A DNA stretch of 64,000 bases. It comes from Actinophytocola sp044466355 (GTDB lineage Bacteria > Actinomycetota > Actinomycetes > Mycobacteriales > Pseudonocardiaceae). The stretch is taken from contig NZ_JBITMQ010000001.1 in NCBI RefSeq assembly GCF_044466355.1, positions 682,001 through 746,000 on the forward strand, written 5' to 3'. Numbering within the stretch: the stretch's first letter is position 1; every line of letters begins with the position of its first letter. Of the stretch, positions 41,186 to 51,057 are shown piece after piece. A program made the position numbers and the translations under genes. The notes beneath the pieces are model-generated. The model saw only the letters and a list, made by a program, of their open reading frames with translations, was not told where the DNA came from and searched no databases.

Positions 41186-42673
41186 ATGAACGAGCACAAC
41201 GAGCCCCACCCGATCGCACGGCGCACGTTCCTCGGCGCGGCCGGTGCGGTCGCGCTCGGCGGACTGGCCACCGGCGTGGCCGACGCGGCCGCGTCGGACC
41301 CGTTCAAGCTGGGCGTCGCGTCCGGCGACGCCACGCCGGGTGCGGTCGTGCTGTGGACCCGCCTCGCGCCCGCGCCACTCGACCCGGGCAGCGACTTCGG
41401 GATGCGCGGGCGGACCGAGGCCGTGGTGCGGTGGCGGTTGGCCACGACCGAAACGGGGCTGGGCGCGGACGGCACGTCGGTGGCACACGGACAGGTCACC
41501 GCCGTCGCGAGCCGGGGGTTCGCGGTGCACGTCGACGTGACCGGCCTGGCGGCGGGCAGGCACTACTACTACCGGTTCTTCACCACCGACCCGGACGGCA
41601 CCAGGCACGTGAGCGCGGTGGGGCGGACCAGGACGGCCAACGCCGCCTCGGACACCCGCGCGGTGCGCTTCGCCGTCGTCAACTGCCAGAACATCGCGGG
41701 CGGCGACGGCGAGATGTACTTCAACGGGGCGCGGCACCTCGCCGACCGCGACGACATCGACTTCGTCGTGTTCCTCGGCGACTACATCTACGAGTTCGGT
41801 CGCGCCGCACACGTGCCGCCGAGGGAGATCACCTCCCTCGACGACTACCGCACCCGGTACGGCCAGTACAAGACGCGCGCCAGCCTGCGTGAGATCCACC
41901 GCAGGTTCCCGGTGTACGTCATGCCGGACGACCACGAGTTCTGGAACGACATCCGCGGCGGGGACCTGACGTCGGCGCAGTACGGCCGGTTCAACCGGGC
42001 GCTCGAGGCGCTGTGGGAACACATGCCGCTCCGCGGTGGCCGGCCCGGGCCGGTGCAGCCCGACACGCAGAACCACCTGACGCTGTACCGGCGGATCAGG
42101 TGGGGTTCGGTGCTCGACATGTTTCTCACCGACGTCCGCCAGTACCGCGGCCCGAGCCTGCTCGGCGGCACCCAGCAGAACGCACTGCTGGGGTGGCTGA
42201 GGAACACCACCACCACGTGGACGACGATCGCGAGCCCCACCCCGATGTGGTACGGCCCGGGCAGCGGCTGGAACAGCTACGAGGGCGTACGCCGGGACGT
42301 CACCGCGATCCTGGCCAACCGCAAGCAGGACACCCCGGTGCGGTTCAACCCGGTCGTCCTGTCCGGCGACATCCACTGCGGGATCGTCACCCACGTCCGC
42401 CGGTTCACCGACCACAGCAGCGCGCTCGTGGCCACGGAGTTCGTCAACGCGCCGATGACGAGCCAGACCAGCTCGGAGTACAGCGCGAACGCGGAGATCC
42501 GCAGGGCCTACAACCACCTCAACGGGTACATGGTCTGCACGGCGTCCCCGTCGGCGTGGACCACGCGGTACTTCGTCGGCAACGAGACCGCCCTGCCCGG
42601 CGGAACCGTGTCGGGCAGGGCGGCGTGGAAGATCGACGCGGGCGCGCGGGTCGGCTCGGTGCGTGAGGTCTGA
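41186..42673 (+). CDS. phoD: PhoD-type alkaline phosphatase/phosphodiesterase, Tat-exported
   Basis: 495 residues from ATG 41186. Tat signal: ARRTFLGAAGAVALGGLATGVADAAA. An N-terminal Ig-like PhoD domain (FKLGVASGDATPGAVVLWTRLAP) precedes the calcineurin-like catalytic domain: NCQN, FLGDYIYEFG, MPDDHEFWND and the late metal ligands VLSGDIHCG. PhoD uses Fe and Ca and releases phosphate from phosphodiesters and wall teichoic acids after folding and Tat export. No Pho box was identified by eye in the 136 bp upstream. Confidence 0.92.
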   Translation: MNEHNEPHPIARRTFLGAAGAVALGGLATGVADAAASDPFKLGVASGDATPGAVVLWTRLAPAPLDPGSDFGMRGRTEAVVRWRLATTETGLGADGTSVAHGQVTAVASRGFAVHVDVTGLAAGRHYYYRFFTTDPDGTRHVSAVGRTRTANAASDTRAVRFAVVNCQNIAGGDGEMYFNGARHLADRDDIDFVVFLGDYIYEFGRAAHVPPREITSLDDYRTRYGQYKTRASLREIHRRFPVYVMPDDHEFWNDIRGGDLTSAQYGRFNRALEALWEHMPLRGGRPGPVQPDTQNHLTLYRRIRWGSVLDMFLTDVRQYRGPSLLGGTQQNALLGWLRNTTTTWTTIASPTPMWYGPGSGWNSYEGVRRDVTAILANRKQDTPVRFNPVVLSGDIHCGIVTHVRRFTDHSSALVATEFVNAPMTSQTSSEYSANAEIRRAYNHLNGYMVCTASPSAWTTRYFVGNETALPGGTVSGRAAWKIDAGARVGSVREV

Positions 42674-42697
42674 CCCGCCCTCGCGTCGTCAACCGGC

Positions 42698-45433
42698 CTA
42701 GGGAGTCCAGGCCGCGCTGACCGCCCACGTCACGTCCGCGTCGTAGGACGTCGGGTTGTCGTAGGTGTGCGCACCGCCGTTCGACGACACCCACACCTCC
42801 TCGGCGTAGTGCCGCACGTGCGTGCCCAGCTCGTTCAGTGACGCCAACCGCACGCCGCCGTTGCCGGGCTGCGCGCAGAACGTCGCGTCACGGCGGAACA
42901 GGTCCGTGTTCGCGTTCGCCGACAACCGCACGCGGTACGACTGGTGCCGCAGGTACGAGCCGGGGAAGTTGCGGGACTCCAGCGAGTAGCACGACGGGTC
43001 CGCGAGACCCCTGCGCACCACGAACGTGGCGTCCGCCTTGAGCAGCGCCCCGCTCGTCGACGTCACGACATCCGTCCTGGCCAGGCCGTCGCGGTGGCGC
43101 AGGTAGCGGTCGGTGAAGCCCGGTGTCGTCACCCGGAACGACCGGGCCTGGTCGCGGGGCAGGTCGGCGCCGCTGCGCCACAGCGGGATGGTCGCCGCCC
43201 ACGTCGTGTCCTGCGCGAACGACGTCGCCGTGTCCCACGGGTTCGGGCCGCCGGACCGCGCGAGGTACACCGCCTCGTTGTAGTGCCGCACGAACGCGCC
43301 CGGGTTGTTGTATGACTCGAGCGCCGCGGCGCCCCAGCCCGACCGCGGGCAGAACGTCGCGTCACCGGCGAAGCCCGCCGAGCCGTCGGACGCGTCGACG
43401 CGCATGCGGGACGACGCGTGCCGCAGGTACCGGCCGGGGAAGTTCCGCGACTCGAACGACACGCACGACGCGCTCGCGAGCCCCGGCCGCACCCAGTACG
43501 TCGCGTCCTGCTTCAGCACGTCGGTGCCGTTGTCGGTGTCCGTGCGGGCCAGGCTGTCCTGGTGGCGCAGGTACCGGTTCGTGTACCCCGGCGTCGTCAC
43601 CCGCAGTGACGTCAGCTCGCCCTGGTTCACCGACGTACCGGCCGCCGCGGCCAGCACGCGCTGGTTCACCGCCAGCACCCGCGACGCGGTCATCTTCAGC
43701 ACCCGCCGGTCGTACGTGTAGAACCCGTTGACCTCGTTCTCCAGGTCGTACGGCTCCGTGTACACCGACCCGGACAACCCGCGCGTCTGCACGAACCGCG
43801 CGACCTCGGACGTGATCGTCACGTACCGGTTCGTCAGGGACGCCTCGTCGGGGAACAGGTCCCCGTAGGCGAACCCGGCGCCCGGCTGCCACTCGTGACC
43901 GACGACCCGTCGGCCGAGCCCGCCGTACTCGCCGAGCACCGCGATCCGCGTCGCGTCCGGGGTCCTGGTGCCGCCCGACATCTGGTACGCGTGGTCGTCG
44001 ATCACGTCCCCGTTGGGCGCCATGGGATCCGACACGCAGCAGTTCGACCCCGAGTTGTGGTTGATCAGGCGCGTCGAGTCGAGCGATCGCACGAGGTCGA
44101 CGATCCGCGCGTTGTCGTACTCGCCCCAGCCCTCGTTGAACGGCACCCACTGCACGATCGACGTGATGCCCTTGAGCTGGTTGACCATCCTGGTCAGCTC
44201 CGACTCGAAGTTGGCGTGCGCCGTGGCGTTGGTGTCGTCGACCGCGTCCAGCGACGGCATGTCCTGCCACACCATGAGGCCGAGCCGGTCCGCCCAGTAG
44301 AACCATCGCGCCGGCTCCACCTTGATGTGCTTGCGGACCATGTTGAACCCGAGCGCCTTCTGCCGTTCCAGGTCGAACCGCAGCGCCTCGTCGGTCGGTG
44401 CCGTGTAGATGCCGTCCGGCCAGTAGCCCTGGTCGAGCGTGCCCAGCTGGAACACGAACTTGCCGTTCAGCAGCGGCCGCATGACGCCGCCCACCACGGC
44501 CTTGCCCAGCGAGCGCATGCCGAAGTAACCGGTCACCACGTCCGTGCCCATGGTCACGCGCAGGTCGTACAGGAACGGGTCGCTCGGCGACCACAGCCGT
44601 GCGTTCGGCACGGGGACCCGCAGGTGCGCGCCGACCGTGCCGGTCGCGGACCCGACCACCGTGCCGCCGGTCAGCACCTCGGCCCGCACCTGCTGGCCCG
44701 CCGAGCCCTGCACGACCAGGTCGAGCACGCCCGCCGGGACGTCCGGTGTGGTGTCCAGGCGTGTGATGTGGTTGGCGGCCACGGGTTCCAGCCACACCGT
44801 CTGCCAGATGCCGGACGCGGCCGTGTACCAGATGCCGCCGGGGTTGCGGCGCTGCTTGCCGATCGGGTACCGCTGGCCGTCGATCGGGGAGTGCACGCCG
44901 ACGATGATCTCGTTGTCGCCCGCCCGCAGCGCATTGGTGATGTCGAAGGAGAACGCGTCGTAGCCGCCGGTGTGCGTGCCGACGTGGGTGCCGTTCACCC
45001 AGACCCGCGTCTCCCAGGTGACCGCGCCGAAGTTCAGCTTCACGCGGCGGCCGTTCCAGGTGGACGGCACGGTGAACGCGCGGCGGTAGAACATGTTGTC
45101 CTCGTGCCGCTGGATGCCTGACAGCGCCGACTCGACCGGGTACGGCACGAGCACGCCTTCCGGCAGCGTCTGCCCTACCGGCGGGGTGTTGATGGACGAG
45201 GCGCCCGCGAACTCCCAGACGCCGTTCAGGTTCTGCCACTCCGACCGCACCAGCTGTGGTCGCGGGTACTCCGGCAGTGCGTTGGTCGGGGAGACCTGAC
45301 TGGTCCACGGTGTGGACAGGGGCGGTGTCTTGGGAACCCACACGGCCGCGCCCGCCGCGGGGGCGACCGCGACGACCGTGGCGGCGGCGATCAGGAAACT
45401 CGTTGCCGCACTGAGCACATGTCTCAATCTCAT
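42698..45433 (-). CDS. Secreted GH2 glycosidase with two AbfB (CBM42) domains
   Basis: 911 residues from ATG 45433. Sec signal 1-30. GH2 sugar-binding, immunoglobulin-like and barrel domains occupy about 45-600, with acid/base Glu434 in PFNEGWG and nucleophile Glu502 in GEYGG. Residues about 605-750 and 765-910 are two AbfB (CBM42-like) beta-trefoils, each with the YLRH motif and the SRNFPGxYLRH and FVRHYNE/HVRHYAE repeats that bind arabinofuranose side chains. The enzyme likely removes a beta-linked sugar from an arabinose-decorated polymer. Its start lies 28 bp after the GH76 stop, so it is the last gene of the four-gene operon. Confidence 0.91.
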   Translation of the reverse strand: MRLRHVLSAATSFLIAAATVVAVAPAAGAAVWVPKTPPLSTPWTSQVSPTNALPEYPRPQLVRSEWQNLNGVWEFAGASSINTPPVGQTLPEGVLVPYPVESALSGIQRHEDNMFYRRAFTVPSTWNGRRVKLNFGAVTWETRVWVNGTHVGTHTGGYDAFSFDITNALRAGDNEIIVGVHSPIDGQRYPIGKQRRNPGGIWYTAASGIWQTVWLEPVAANHITRLDTTPDVPAGVLDLVVQGSAGQQVRAEVLTGGTVVGSATGTVGAHLRVPVPNARLWSPSDPFLYDLRVTMGTDVVTGYFGMRSLGKAVVGGVMRPLLNGKFVFQLGTLDQGYWPDGIYTAPTDEALRFDLERQKALGFNMVRKHIKVEPARWFYWADRLGLMVWQDMPSLDAVDDTNATAHANFESELTRMVNQLKGITSIVQWVPFNEGWGEYDNARIVDLVRSLDSTRLINHNSGSNCCVSDPMAPNGDVIDDHAYQMSGGTRTPDATRIAVLGEYGGLGRRVVGHEWQPGAGFAYGDLFPDEASLTNRYVTITSEVARFVQTRGLSGSVYTEPYDLENEVNGFYTYDRRVLKMTASRVLAVNQRVLAAAAGTSVNQGELTSLRVTTPGYTNRYLRHQDSLARTDTDNGTDVLKQDATYWVRPGLASASCVSFESRNFPGRYLRHASSRMRVDASDGSAGFAGDATFCPRSGWGAAALESYNNPGAFVRHYNEAVYLARSGGPNPWDTATSFAQDTTWAATIPLWRSGADLPRDQARSFRVTTPGFTDRYLRHRDGLARTDVVTSTSGALLKADATFVVRRGLADPSCYSLESRNFPGSYLRHQSYRVRLSANANTDLFRRDATFCAQPGNGGVRLASLNELGTHVRHYAEEVWVSSNGGAHTYDNPTSYDADVTWAVSAAWTP

Positions 45434-45461
45434 GGCTGCTCCTACTGGGTTGGCTCGTCTC

Positions 45462-47258
45462 TCACGGCGCGGCGGTCAGCGCACCGAGTGCGCTCGCCTG
45501 GGTACGCCAGTCGAGCTGGTTGGGGCTGCCGCCTGCCCACCGCTGACCGAGGCGGTTCAACGCGTCCCGGTCCCGCGACCAGATCGAGTCGGCCTGCGCG
45601 CGGGCGAAGTCGGTGTAGGCGGCCGTGCCGGTCACCCGGGCGAGATCGGCGAGGTACCGCGAGAACACGCCCTTGAACTGTTTCTGGTTGTCGTCACAGG
45701 CGGCCGTGCCGATGTCGCACGACTCGGTGAGCACACCGTCGCGGGTCAGCCCGCCGATGCCCGCGTCCGCGAGCCGGCGCGCCGCGTCCAGGAACGTCGT
45801 GTCGCCGGTGGCACGCCACGCCTCGACCATGCCGCCGATCGCGAGACCCTGGTTGTAGGTCCACACGGTCTGCCCGTTGTTGCGGCAGTCGCGGGTGAGC
45901 CCGTCGTTGACCAGCCCGGCCGCGTTGATCATCCCGCTGCCGAGGTACCAGTTCGCGGCCGTGCGCGTGCGCTGCAGCCACACCGTGTCCCCGGGCGTGC
46001 GGTTGTGGACGGACGCCGCCAGCTTCAGGTACAGGCCCGCGGTGACCGCGTTCTTGTAGGTGCGTTCCCGGTCCCACCAGACGCCACCACCGCACGTTCC
46101 GGTGTCCCAGTACTGGTGGACATAGCCGGCGATCCTGGTGGCCATGGTGAGGTAGCGGGACTCGCGCGTGCGGTCGTACGCGGCGATCCACGCGAGCCCC
46201 CACCACGCGCTGTCGTCGATGGCGCGGCTGACGAAGTCGCCCTCGATCGCGTCCGTGCTGCGTTCCCCGGCCGCGAACGTGCCCTTGTTCTGGTCGAACG
46301 TCCGCGCGATGACCCAGTCGTACCCGCCCTGGTCGATCAGCGCGGTCAACGTGGCCGCCGAGTTCCACCAACTGCTCGGCCACCAGCCGTGGTACGGGTC
46401 GTAGGAGTACATGAGCGCGTCGGCGGCCGCTCCCGCACGGGTCGGCGCGGGCCGCGCCCATGCCGTACAGCTCCCGTTCTGCCCGGTCACCGCGCGCCCG
46501 CACGCGCGGACCGCGCCGCCGTACAGCCCTGCCCGCGGGTCGCGCGTGGCGAACATCGTTGTCCTGGCGGCGTTTCCGGTCACCGACGTGCGGCCGAGCG
46601 ACGACCCGTCCGGCCAGGTGGCACCCGCGTTCCACGACCGGTCCAGCCAGATCTCGTCACCCGGTGCGCCCGCCTCGATGCTGGCCCACGCCATCGCGTT
46701 CTGGTCCACGTGAAGGCGAATCACCCGGCCGGACAACGATGTGGGTGGCACAGGCTGGACGTCACCGGTGGCCTGGCTCGCATCCGTGCGGTCGCAGTGG
46801 ACGTCGCACACGGTCGGGTACACCCATTCGGTGCACGTGACCGCGTTCGCATCACCGCACGCACGGATCACCCCGCGCCGGTGGTTGCGCGGGTCGCTGA
46901 TGTTGTACATAAGCGTGCGGGTGCCGGTCCACGTCGCGGGTATCGTTGCCTTACCGAGCAATCCTTCCCACGTGCGCCCGCCGTCCCAGGAACGGTCGAG
47001 CCACACCGAGTCCCCAGTGAGGCCGTTGTCGATGCTTCCCCAGACCATACCGTCCACATCGGACACATGCAGCACCAGCCTGCGCCCGTTGATGTTCCGC
47101 TCCGGCACGGGGAACGTCTCCTGCCCGGCCCGTGACGGGTCGAGCGTGTCGCACGCGAGAAAGCACACGACGGTGGCGGCCCGCGCGGGCGGCGCCACGA
47201 CCACATCGGTCACGAGCACACCGGCCATGAGCACCATGGCCATCAGGAGCGCTCTCAC
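45462..47258 (-). CDS. Secreted GH76 alpha-1,6-mannanase-like protein with duplicated N-terminal domain
   Basis: 598 residues from GTG 47258, which overlaps the previous stop (GTGA). Signal 1-27. Residues about 30-270 are two related domains of about 120 residues (RLVLHVSDVDGMVWGSID...WLDRSWDGGRTW and RVIRLHVDQNAMAWASIE...WLDRSWNAGATW) that I cannot name. From about 275 the GH76 (alpha/alpha)6 barrel follows: catalytic Asp pair 348-349 in AIDDSAWWGLAWI, CGGGVWWDRERTYKNAVTAGLYLKLAA, YNQGLAIGGMVEAW. GH76 enzymes cut alpha-1,6-mannan backbones, such as fungal mannan. It overlaps the GH127 gene and is surely co-expressed with it. Confidence 0.9.
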   Translation of the reverse strand: MRALLMAMVLMAGVLVTDVVVAPPARAATVVCFLACDTLDPSRAGQETFPVPERNINGRRLVLHVSDVDGMVWGSIDNGLTGDSVWLDRSWDGGRTWEGLLGKATIPATWTGTRTLMYNISDPRNHRRGVIRACGDANAVTCTEWVYPTVCDVHCDRTDASQATGDVQPVPPTSLSGRVIRLHVDQNAMAWASIEAGAPGDEIWLDRSWNAGATWPDGSSLGRTSVTGNAARTTMFATRDPRAGLYGGAVRACGRAVTGQNGSCTAWARPAPTRAGAAADALMYSYDPYHGWWPSSWWNSAATLTALIDQGGYDWVIARTFDQNKGTFAAGERSTDAIEGDFVSRAIDDSAWWGLAWIAAYDRTRESRYLTMATRIAGYVHQYWDTGTCGGGVWWDRERTYKNAVTAGLYLKLAASVHNRTPGDTVWLQRTRTAANWYLGSGMINAAGLVNDGLTRDCRNNGQTVWTYNQGLAIGGMVEAWRATGDTTFLDAARRLADAGIGGLTRDGVLTESCDIGTAACDDNQKQFKGVFSRYLADLARVTGTAAYTDFARAQADSIWSRDRDALNRLGQRWAGGSPNQLDWRTQASALGALTAAP

Positions 47259-50020
47259 AGCAGCCGCCACACGTGGTCTGCGGTGCCGTTGTCGGCGTAC
47301 TGGACCACCTGCGCGGAGTCCGCGTAGGACATCACGTCGACCCCGAGCACCTTCCCGGAGTTGGCGTTCTGGATGCGCCACAGCCCGTCGAAGTCGGCAC
47401 GCAACCGCCACAGGTGGTCGCGGGTCCCGTTGTCGCTGAACTGCACGACGAGGGCCGAGTCGGCCGTGGACATGCGGTCCACCGCGAGCACCTTGCCCGA
47501 GTGCGCGTTGCGGATGCGGAACCAGCCGTCGACGTCGGGCAGGAACCGCCACAGGTGATCGGCCGTGCCGGTGTCGGCGAACTGCACGACCCGTGCGGAG
47601 TCCGCGGTGGACATGCCGTCGACCGCGAGAACCTTGGTGGAGTTGAGGTTCTGGATCCGCACGTCGGCGTCCGGGATGATCCGCCACAGGTGGTCGGCGG
47701 TGCCGTTGTCGTCGTACTGCACGACGTGCGCGGAGTCGGCCGTGGACATGAGGTCGACGCCGAGCACCTTGCCCGAGTGGTGGTTGCGGAGCCGGAACCA
47801 GCCGTCGCCGTTGTCGATCAGGCCCCACACGTGGTCGGTCGTGCCGGTGTCGCCGAACTGGACGACGTGCGCCGAGTTCGCGGTCGACATGCCGTCGACA
47901 CCGAGCACCTTGCCGGAATGCACGCTGGCGACCTTGACCCGGCCGTTGCCGAGGTCGACCAGCCGCCAGAGGTGGTCGGCGGTGCCGGTGTCGGCGAACT
48001 GGACGACGTGCGCGGAGTCGGCCGTGGACATGCCGTCGATGGCGAGCACCTTGCCGCTGTTCTTGTTCTGGATGCGGCACGCCGGGCCCGGCGTGCCCCA
48101 CGTGCGCGTGCCGCCGGTGCGCGGGAAGGAGGTGATCCGCAGCCGTGCGGCGCCCATCGGGATCAGCGTGACCCGTTCGACCGTGGCCGTGGTGGCGACC
48201 GGACTGCCCTGGAGCGTGCCGATCACGTTCTCGGGGTCGGCGATCCAGTCCGGGATCCGCTGCGCGGACACGGTGATCCGCACCGGTGCGTTGTCGACGG
48301 TGAACGGGTCGGCGACGTTCCCGCCGGTGGTCACGGCCGGGGCCGGGTCGGCGGTCAGGCCGTAGTTCCAGGCCGTGGGGGAGCTGACCTCGAGTTCGGG
48401 CCACGCGTCGGTGCCCCCGTACCGGCGCCACTGCTCGTCGAACCGCAGCGAGTACGTCAGCGGGCCGCGGTCCACCGACACCGCCCCGCCCGGCCACGGG
48501 CGGGTGCGGACGGTCATCGGCAGCGTGAGCACGACGGTGTCCCCGTTCTGCCACGTCCGGTCGACCGTGGTGAAGCCGCGGGTGGTGGTGACCGCGGTGC
48601 CGTTCACGGTGAGCCGCGGGCTTGCGCACCACGCCGGGATGCGCAACGTGAGCGGGAACGCGGCCGTTCGGTCGAGAGAGAGGCGGAAGGTGATGGTGTC
48701 GGAGAACGGGTAGCTCGTGTCCTCGGTGATCGTGACGCATGCGCCCGCGACGGTCGTGGTGACCGTCGACGGGCCATAGAGCGCGGCCGCTAGCCCGCCG
48801 TCGGGGGTGGCGAGCCACATCTCCTCGACGAAGTAGGGCCAGCCCTGGCCGTAGTTGTGCGGACAGCAGCGGTAGTCGTGCACGGCGGGCTTGTAGGCCT
48901 GCATCGCGAAGCCGTTCTGGAACTGCCGCCGCGTCTTCGCGATGTTGTCGAGCCGGATCACGTTCGCGCTCGTGACGTAGTGGGTGACGCGGCCGAGCGG
49001 GTCGAGGCTCGCGGGGAGGGAGTTGAACGCGAGGTCCTCGGTGCGGTCCGCCCACACCGGGTCGCCGGTGAGCCGGACCAGCAGTTCGTGGCTCGCCATG
49101 AACTCGACGATCCCGCAGGTCTCGAAGCCCTGACGGGGGTCACCGAACCCGGGCCGGGCGTTCTCGTCCCCGGCGAACCCGCCGCCGGGGAACTGGCCGT
49201 ACGTGCGGAGGACGGTGTCGTAGTTGCGGTAGGCGGCGTCGTGGTGCGCGGTGTCGCCGGAGAGCTGCCAGTACTGGGCCGGTTCGCGGAAGCCCTGTGC
49301 GATGTTGACGTTGTGCAGGCTGGCGATGCCGCCGGTCCAGTTCGCGGACAGCCGGTGGATGCGGTGCACGAGATCCAGAAGGGAGGTGTCGCCGGTCCGG
49401 TCGTACAGCCACATGATCACGTCGATCGTGTCGCCCCAGCGGGTGTTGCCCCAGCCGTCGATGAACACCCCGTCCGGTTGCCTGGCCGTGAACTGGAAGA
49501 ACCGGGTGAGGAGACCGTCGATCCGGGTGTCGCCGTGGTACTCGGCCCACGACCGCAGCGCGTGCAGCATCGGCATGTGCGGCCACAGGTCGGCGTGCCC
49601 GTTGAGGCTGTTCCGCAGGCGGGCGGGCCCGAAGAAGCCGTCGGAGGTGGCGGTCGCGAGGACGGCCTCGACCCACCGTTCGGTGTCGGCGAGGACACGG
49701 GCGTCGCCGGTGACGTAGCCGAGGTCGCCGTAGCCGCGCAGCCAGTAGGGGAGTTCCTCCCAGCCGTCTCGGTCGGGGTGGACCCAGCCGGAGGTGTCGA
49801 ACCGGAGGAAGCCGGAGACCTCCTGGTAACGACCGCAGAGGCCGGTGAGCTGGCGGTCGAGCTGGGTGGCGAGCCAGCCTCGTGGGCGGACCGCGCCGGG
49901 TGGGAGCCGCAGGAAAGCGGGCCGTCGCGGTGCGGAGGCGGCGGCCGCGGTACGGGGTAGCAGGGACGCGCCGATGGCGAGAGCGCCGCCGATCAGCACG
50001 GTACGTCGTTGTACTCGCAT
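47255..50020 (-). CDS. GH127-like beta-L-arabinofuranosidase with six ricin-type repeats
   Basis: 921 residues from ATG 50020; residues 1-28 are a Tat-like signal (RRTVLIGGALAIGASLLP). The catalytic part (about 40-640) is a GH127/DUF1680 (alpha/alpha)6 barrel plus beta domains. Glu300-x-Cys302 (GFETCG) and Cys385-Cys386 (YRCCPHN) correspond to the zinc ligands and catalytic Cys of Bifidobacterium HypBA1. Residues about 655-921 contain six repeats ending in VVQ(F/Y)-x-D-x-GT-x-DH-x-W, making two ricin-B beta-trefoils for sugar binding. Stop and next start overlap. It follows lacI by 42 bp. Predicted role: release of L-arabinofuranose from glycan. Confidence 0.9.
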   Translation of the reverse strand: MRVQRRTVLIGGALAIGASLLPRTAAAASAPRRPAFLRLPPGAVRPRGWLATQLDRQLTGLCGRYQEVSGFLRFDTSGWVHPDRDGWEELPYWLRGYGDLGYVTGDARVLADTERWVEAVLATATSDGFFGPARLRNSLNGHADLWPHMPMLHALRSWAEYHGDTRIDGLLTRFFQFTARQPDGVFIDGWGNTRWGDTIDVIMWLYDRTGDTSLLDLVHRIHRLSANWTGGIASLHNVNIAQGFREPAQYWQLSGDTAHHDAAYRNYDTVLRTYGQFPGGGFAGDENARPGFGDPRQGFETCGIVEFMASHELLVRLTGDPVWADRTEDLAFNSLPASLDPLGRVTHYVTSANVIRLDNIAKTRRQFQNGFAMQAYKPAVHDYRCCPHNYGQGWPYFVEEMWLATPDGGLAAALYGPSTVTTTVAGACVTITEDTSYPFSDTITFRLSLDRTAAFPLTLRIPAWCASPRLTVNGTAVTTTRGFTTVDRTWQNGDTVVLTLPMTVRTRPWPGGAVSVDRGPLTYSLRFDEQWRRYGGTDAWPELEVSSPTAWNYGLTADPAPAVTTGGNVADPFTVDNAPVRITVSAQRIPDWIADPENVIGTLQGSPVATTATVERVTLIPMGAARLRITSFPRTGGTRTWGTPGPACRIQNKNSGKVLAIDGMSTADSAHVVQFADTGTADHLWRLVDLGNGRVKVASVHSGKVLGVDGMSTANSAHVVQFGDTGTTDHVWGLIDNGDGWFRLRNHHSGKVLGVDLMSTADSAHVVQYDDNGTADHLWRIIPDADVRIQNLNSTKVLAVDGMSTADSARVVQFADTGTADHLWRFLPDVDGWFRIRNAHSGKVLAVDRMSTADSALVVQFSDNGTRDHLWRLRADFDGLWRIQNANSGKVLGVDVMSYADSAQVVQYADNGTADHVWRLL

Positions 50021-50062
50021 GGTGGAGCTCCAGGGTGCAGGGGGACCTGGTGCCGTATTCGG

Positions 50063-51049
50063 TTATGGGGTGGTGCTCTCCCTGACCTCCAGGGCGTACG
50101 GGATCGCGACGTCCTGGGCCGGGAAGTCGGTGCCGCCGCCGGCGGCACGGCGGTGAACGAGGTCGACGGCCGCCTTCGCGAGCGCCGCCTTGTCCGGTGC
50201 GATGGTGGTGAGCGCGGGCACGCTGTAGGCGCTGTGCTCGGTGTTGTCGAACCCGGCGATCGCGACGTCGTGCGGCACCCGCAGGCCGTGGTCGTGGGCG
50301 GCGCGGATGGCACCGAGCGCGAGCATGTCGTTGAAACAGAACACGGCGTCCGGCTGTTCGTGCCGGTCGAGCAGCGCCGCCATGGCCTCGGCCCCGTCCT
50401 GGTGGTGGTAGCGCAGGGCGGTCGCGACGATCTCCGGCAGCCCGGCCTCGGCGATGGCCTGCCGGTAGCCCGCGAGCCGCTGGGTGGCGGTGCCGCGGGT
50501 GGGGTGGTGTCCGATGACGGCGATGCGCGTGCGGCCGAGGTCGATGAGGTGGCGGACGGCCGTGCGGGCGGCGGTGACGTTGTCGATGCCGACGTGGTCG
50601 AGGGGGAGCGGCAGGGGGTGTTCGCCGAGGAGCACGACGGGGACGCCCGGCATCGCGACGTCGTCGGGCTCGACCGCCTGCGGGCTGACGATCGCGCCGT
50701 CGACCATGTGGGGGCCGAGGTCGCCGATCACCTTGCGCTCGCGTGCCCGGTCGCCCTGGGTCTGCTCGATGAGCACACTCCAGTCGTGCTCGGCGGCGGC
50801 CGCGATGATTCCGCCCGCCAGTTCACCGAAGTACGGGATCGACAGCTCGGGCACGACGAGCGCGATGAACCCGGTGCGACCGCGGCGCAGGTTGCGGGCC
50901 CCGATGTTGGGCCGGTAGCCGGTGGCGTTGAGCGCGTCCTCGACCCGGCGCCGGTTCTCCGGCTTCACGAACGCGTACCCGTTGACCACGTTCGACACGG
51001 TCTTGACGGACACCCCGGCGAGCACCGCGACGTCCTTCAAGGTGGCCAT
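50063..51049 (-). CDS. LacI-family transcriptional repressor
   Basis: 328 residues from ATG 51049. The N-terminal HTH is typical (TLKDVAVLAGVSVKTVSNVVNGYAFVKPENRRRVEDALNATGYRPN) and includes the hinge (ARNLRRGRT). The effector domain follows (IALVVPELSIPYFGELAGGI, VDGAIVSP, DHVGIDNVTAA, RIAVIGHH, DAVFCFNDMLALGAI, VAIAGFDNTE). It is the first gene of the glycan operon and likely represses it until a sugar from the polymer binds. The palindrome at 51058-51084 lies nine bases before its start. Confidence 0.93.
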   Translation of the reverse strand: MATLKDVAVLAGVSVKTVSNVVNGYAFVKPENRRRVEDALNATGYRPNIGARNLRRGRTGFIALVVPELSIPYFGELAGGIIAAAAEHDWSVLIEQTQGDRARERKVIGDLGPHMVDGAIVSPQAVEPDDVAMPGVPVVLLGEHPLPLPLDHVGIDNVTAARTAVRHLIDLGRTRIAVIGHHPTRGTATQRLAGYRQAIAEAGLPEIVATALRYHHQDGAEAMAALLDRHEQPDAVFCFNDMLALGAIRAAHDHGLRVPHDVAIAGFDNTEHSAYSVPALTTIAPDKAALAKAAVDLVHRRAAGGGTDFPAQDVAIPYALEVRESTTP

Positions 51050-51057
51050 GCATAGCT

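Noticed and set aside
47259..49055. N-terminal extension of the GH76 frame upstream of GTG 47258
   Set aside because: This stretch is an out-of-frame reading of the GH127/ricin gene; the signal peptide starts at 47258.
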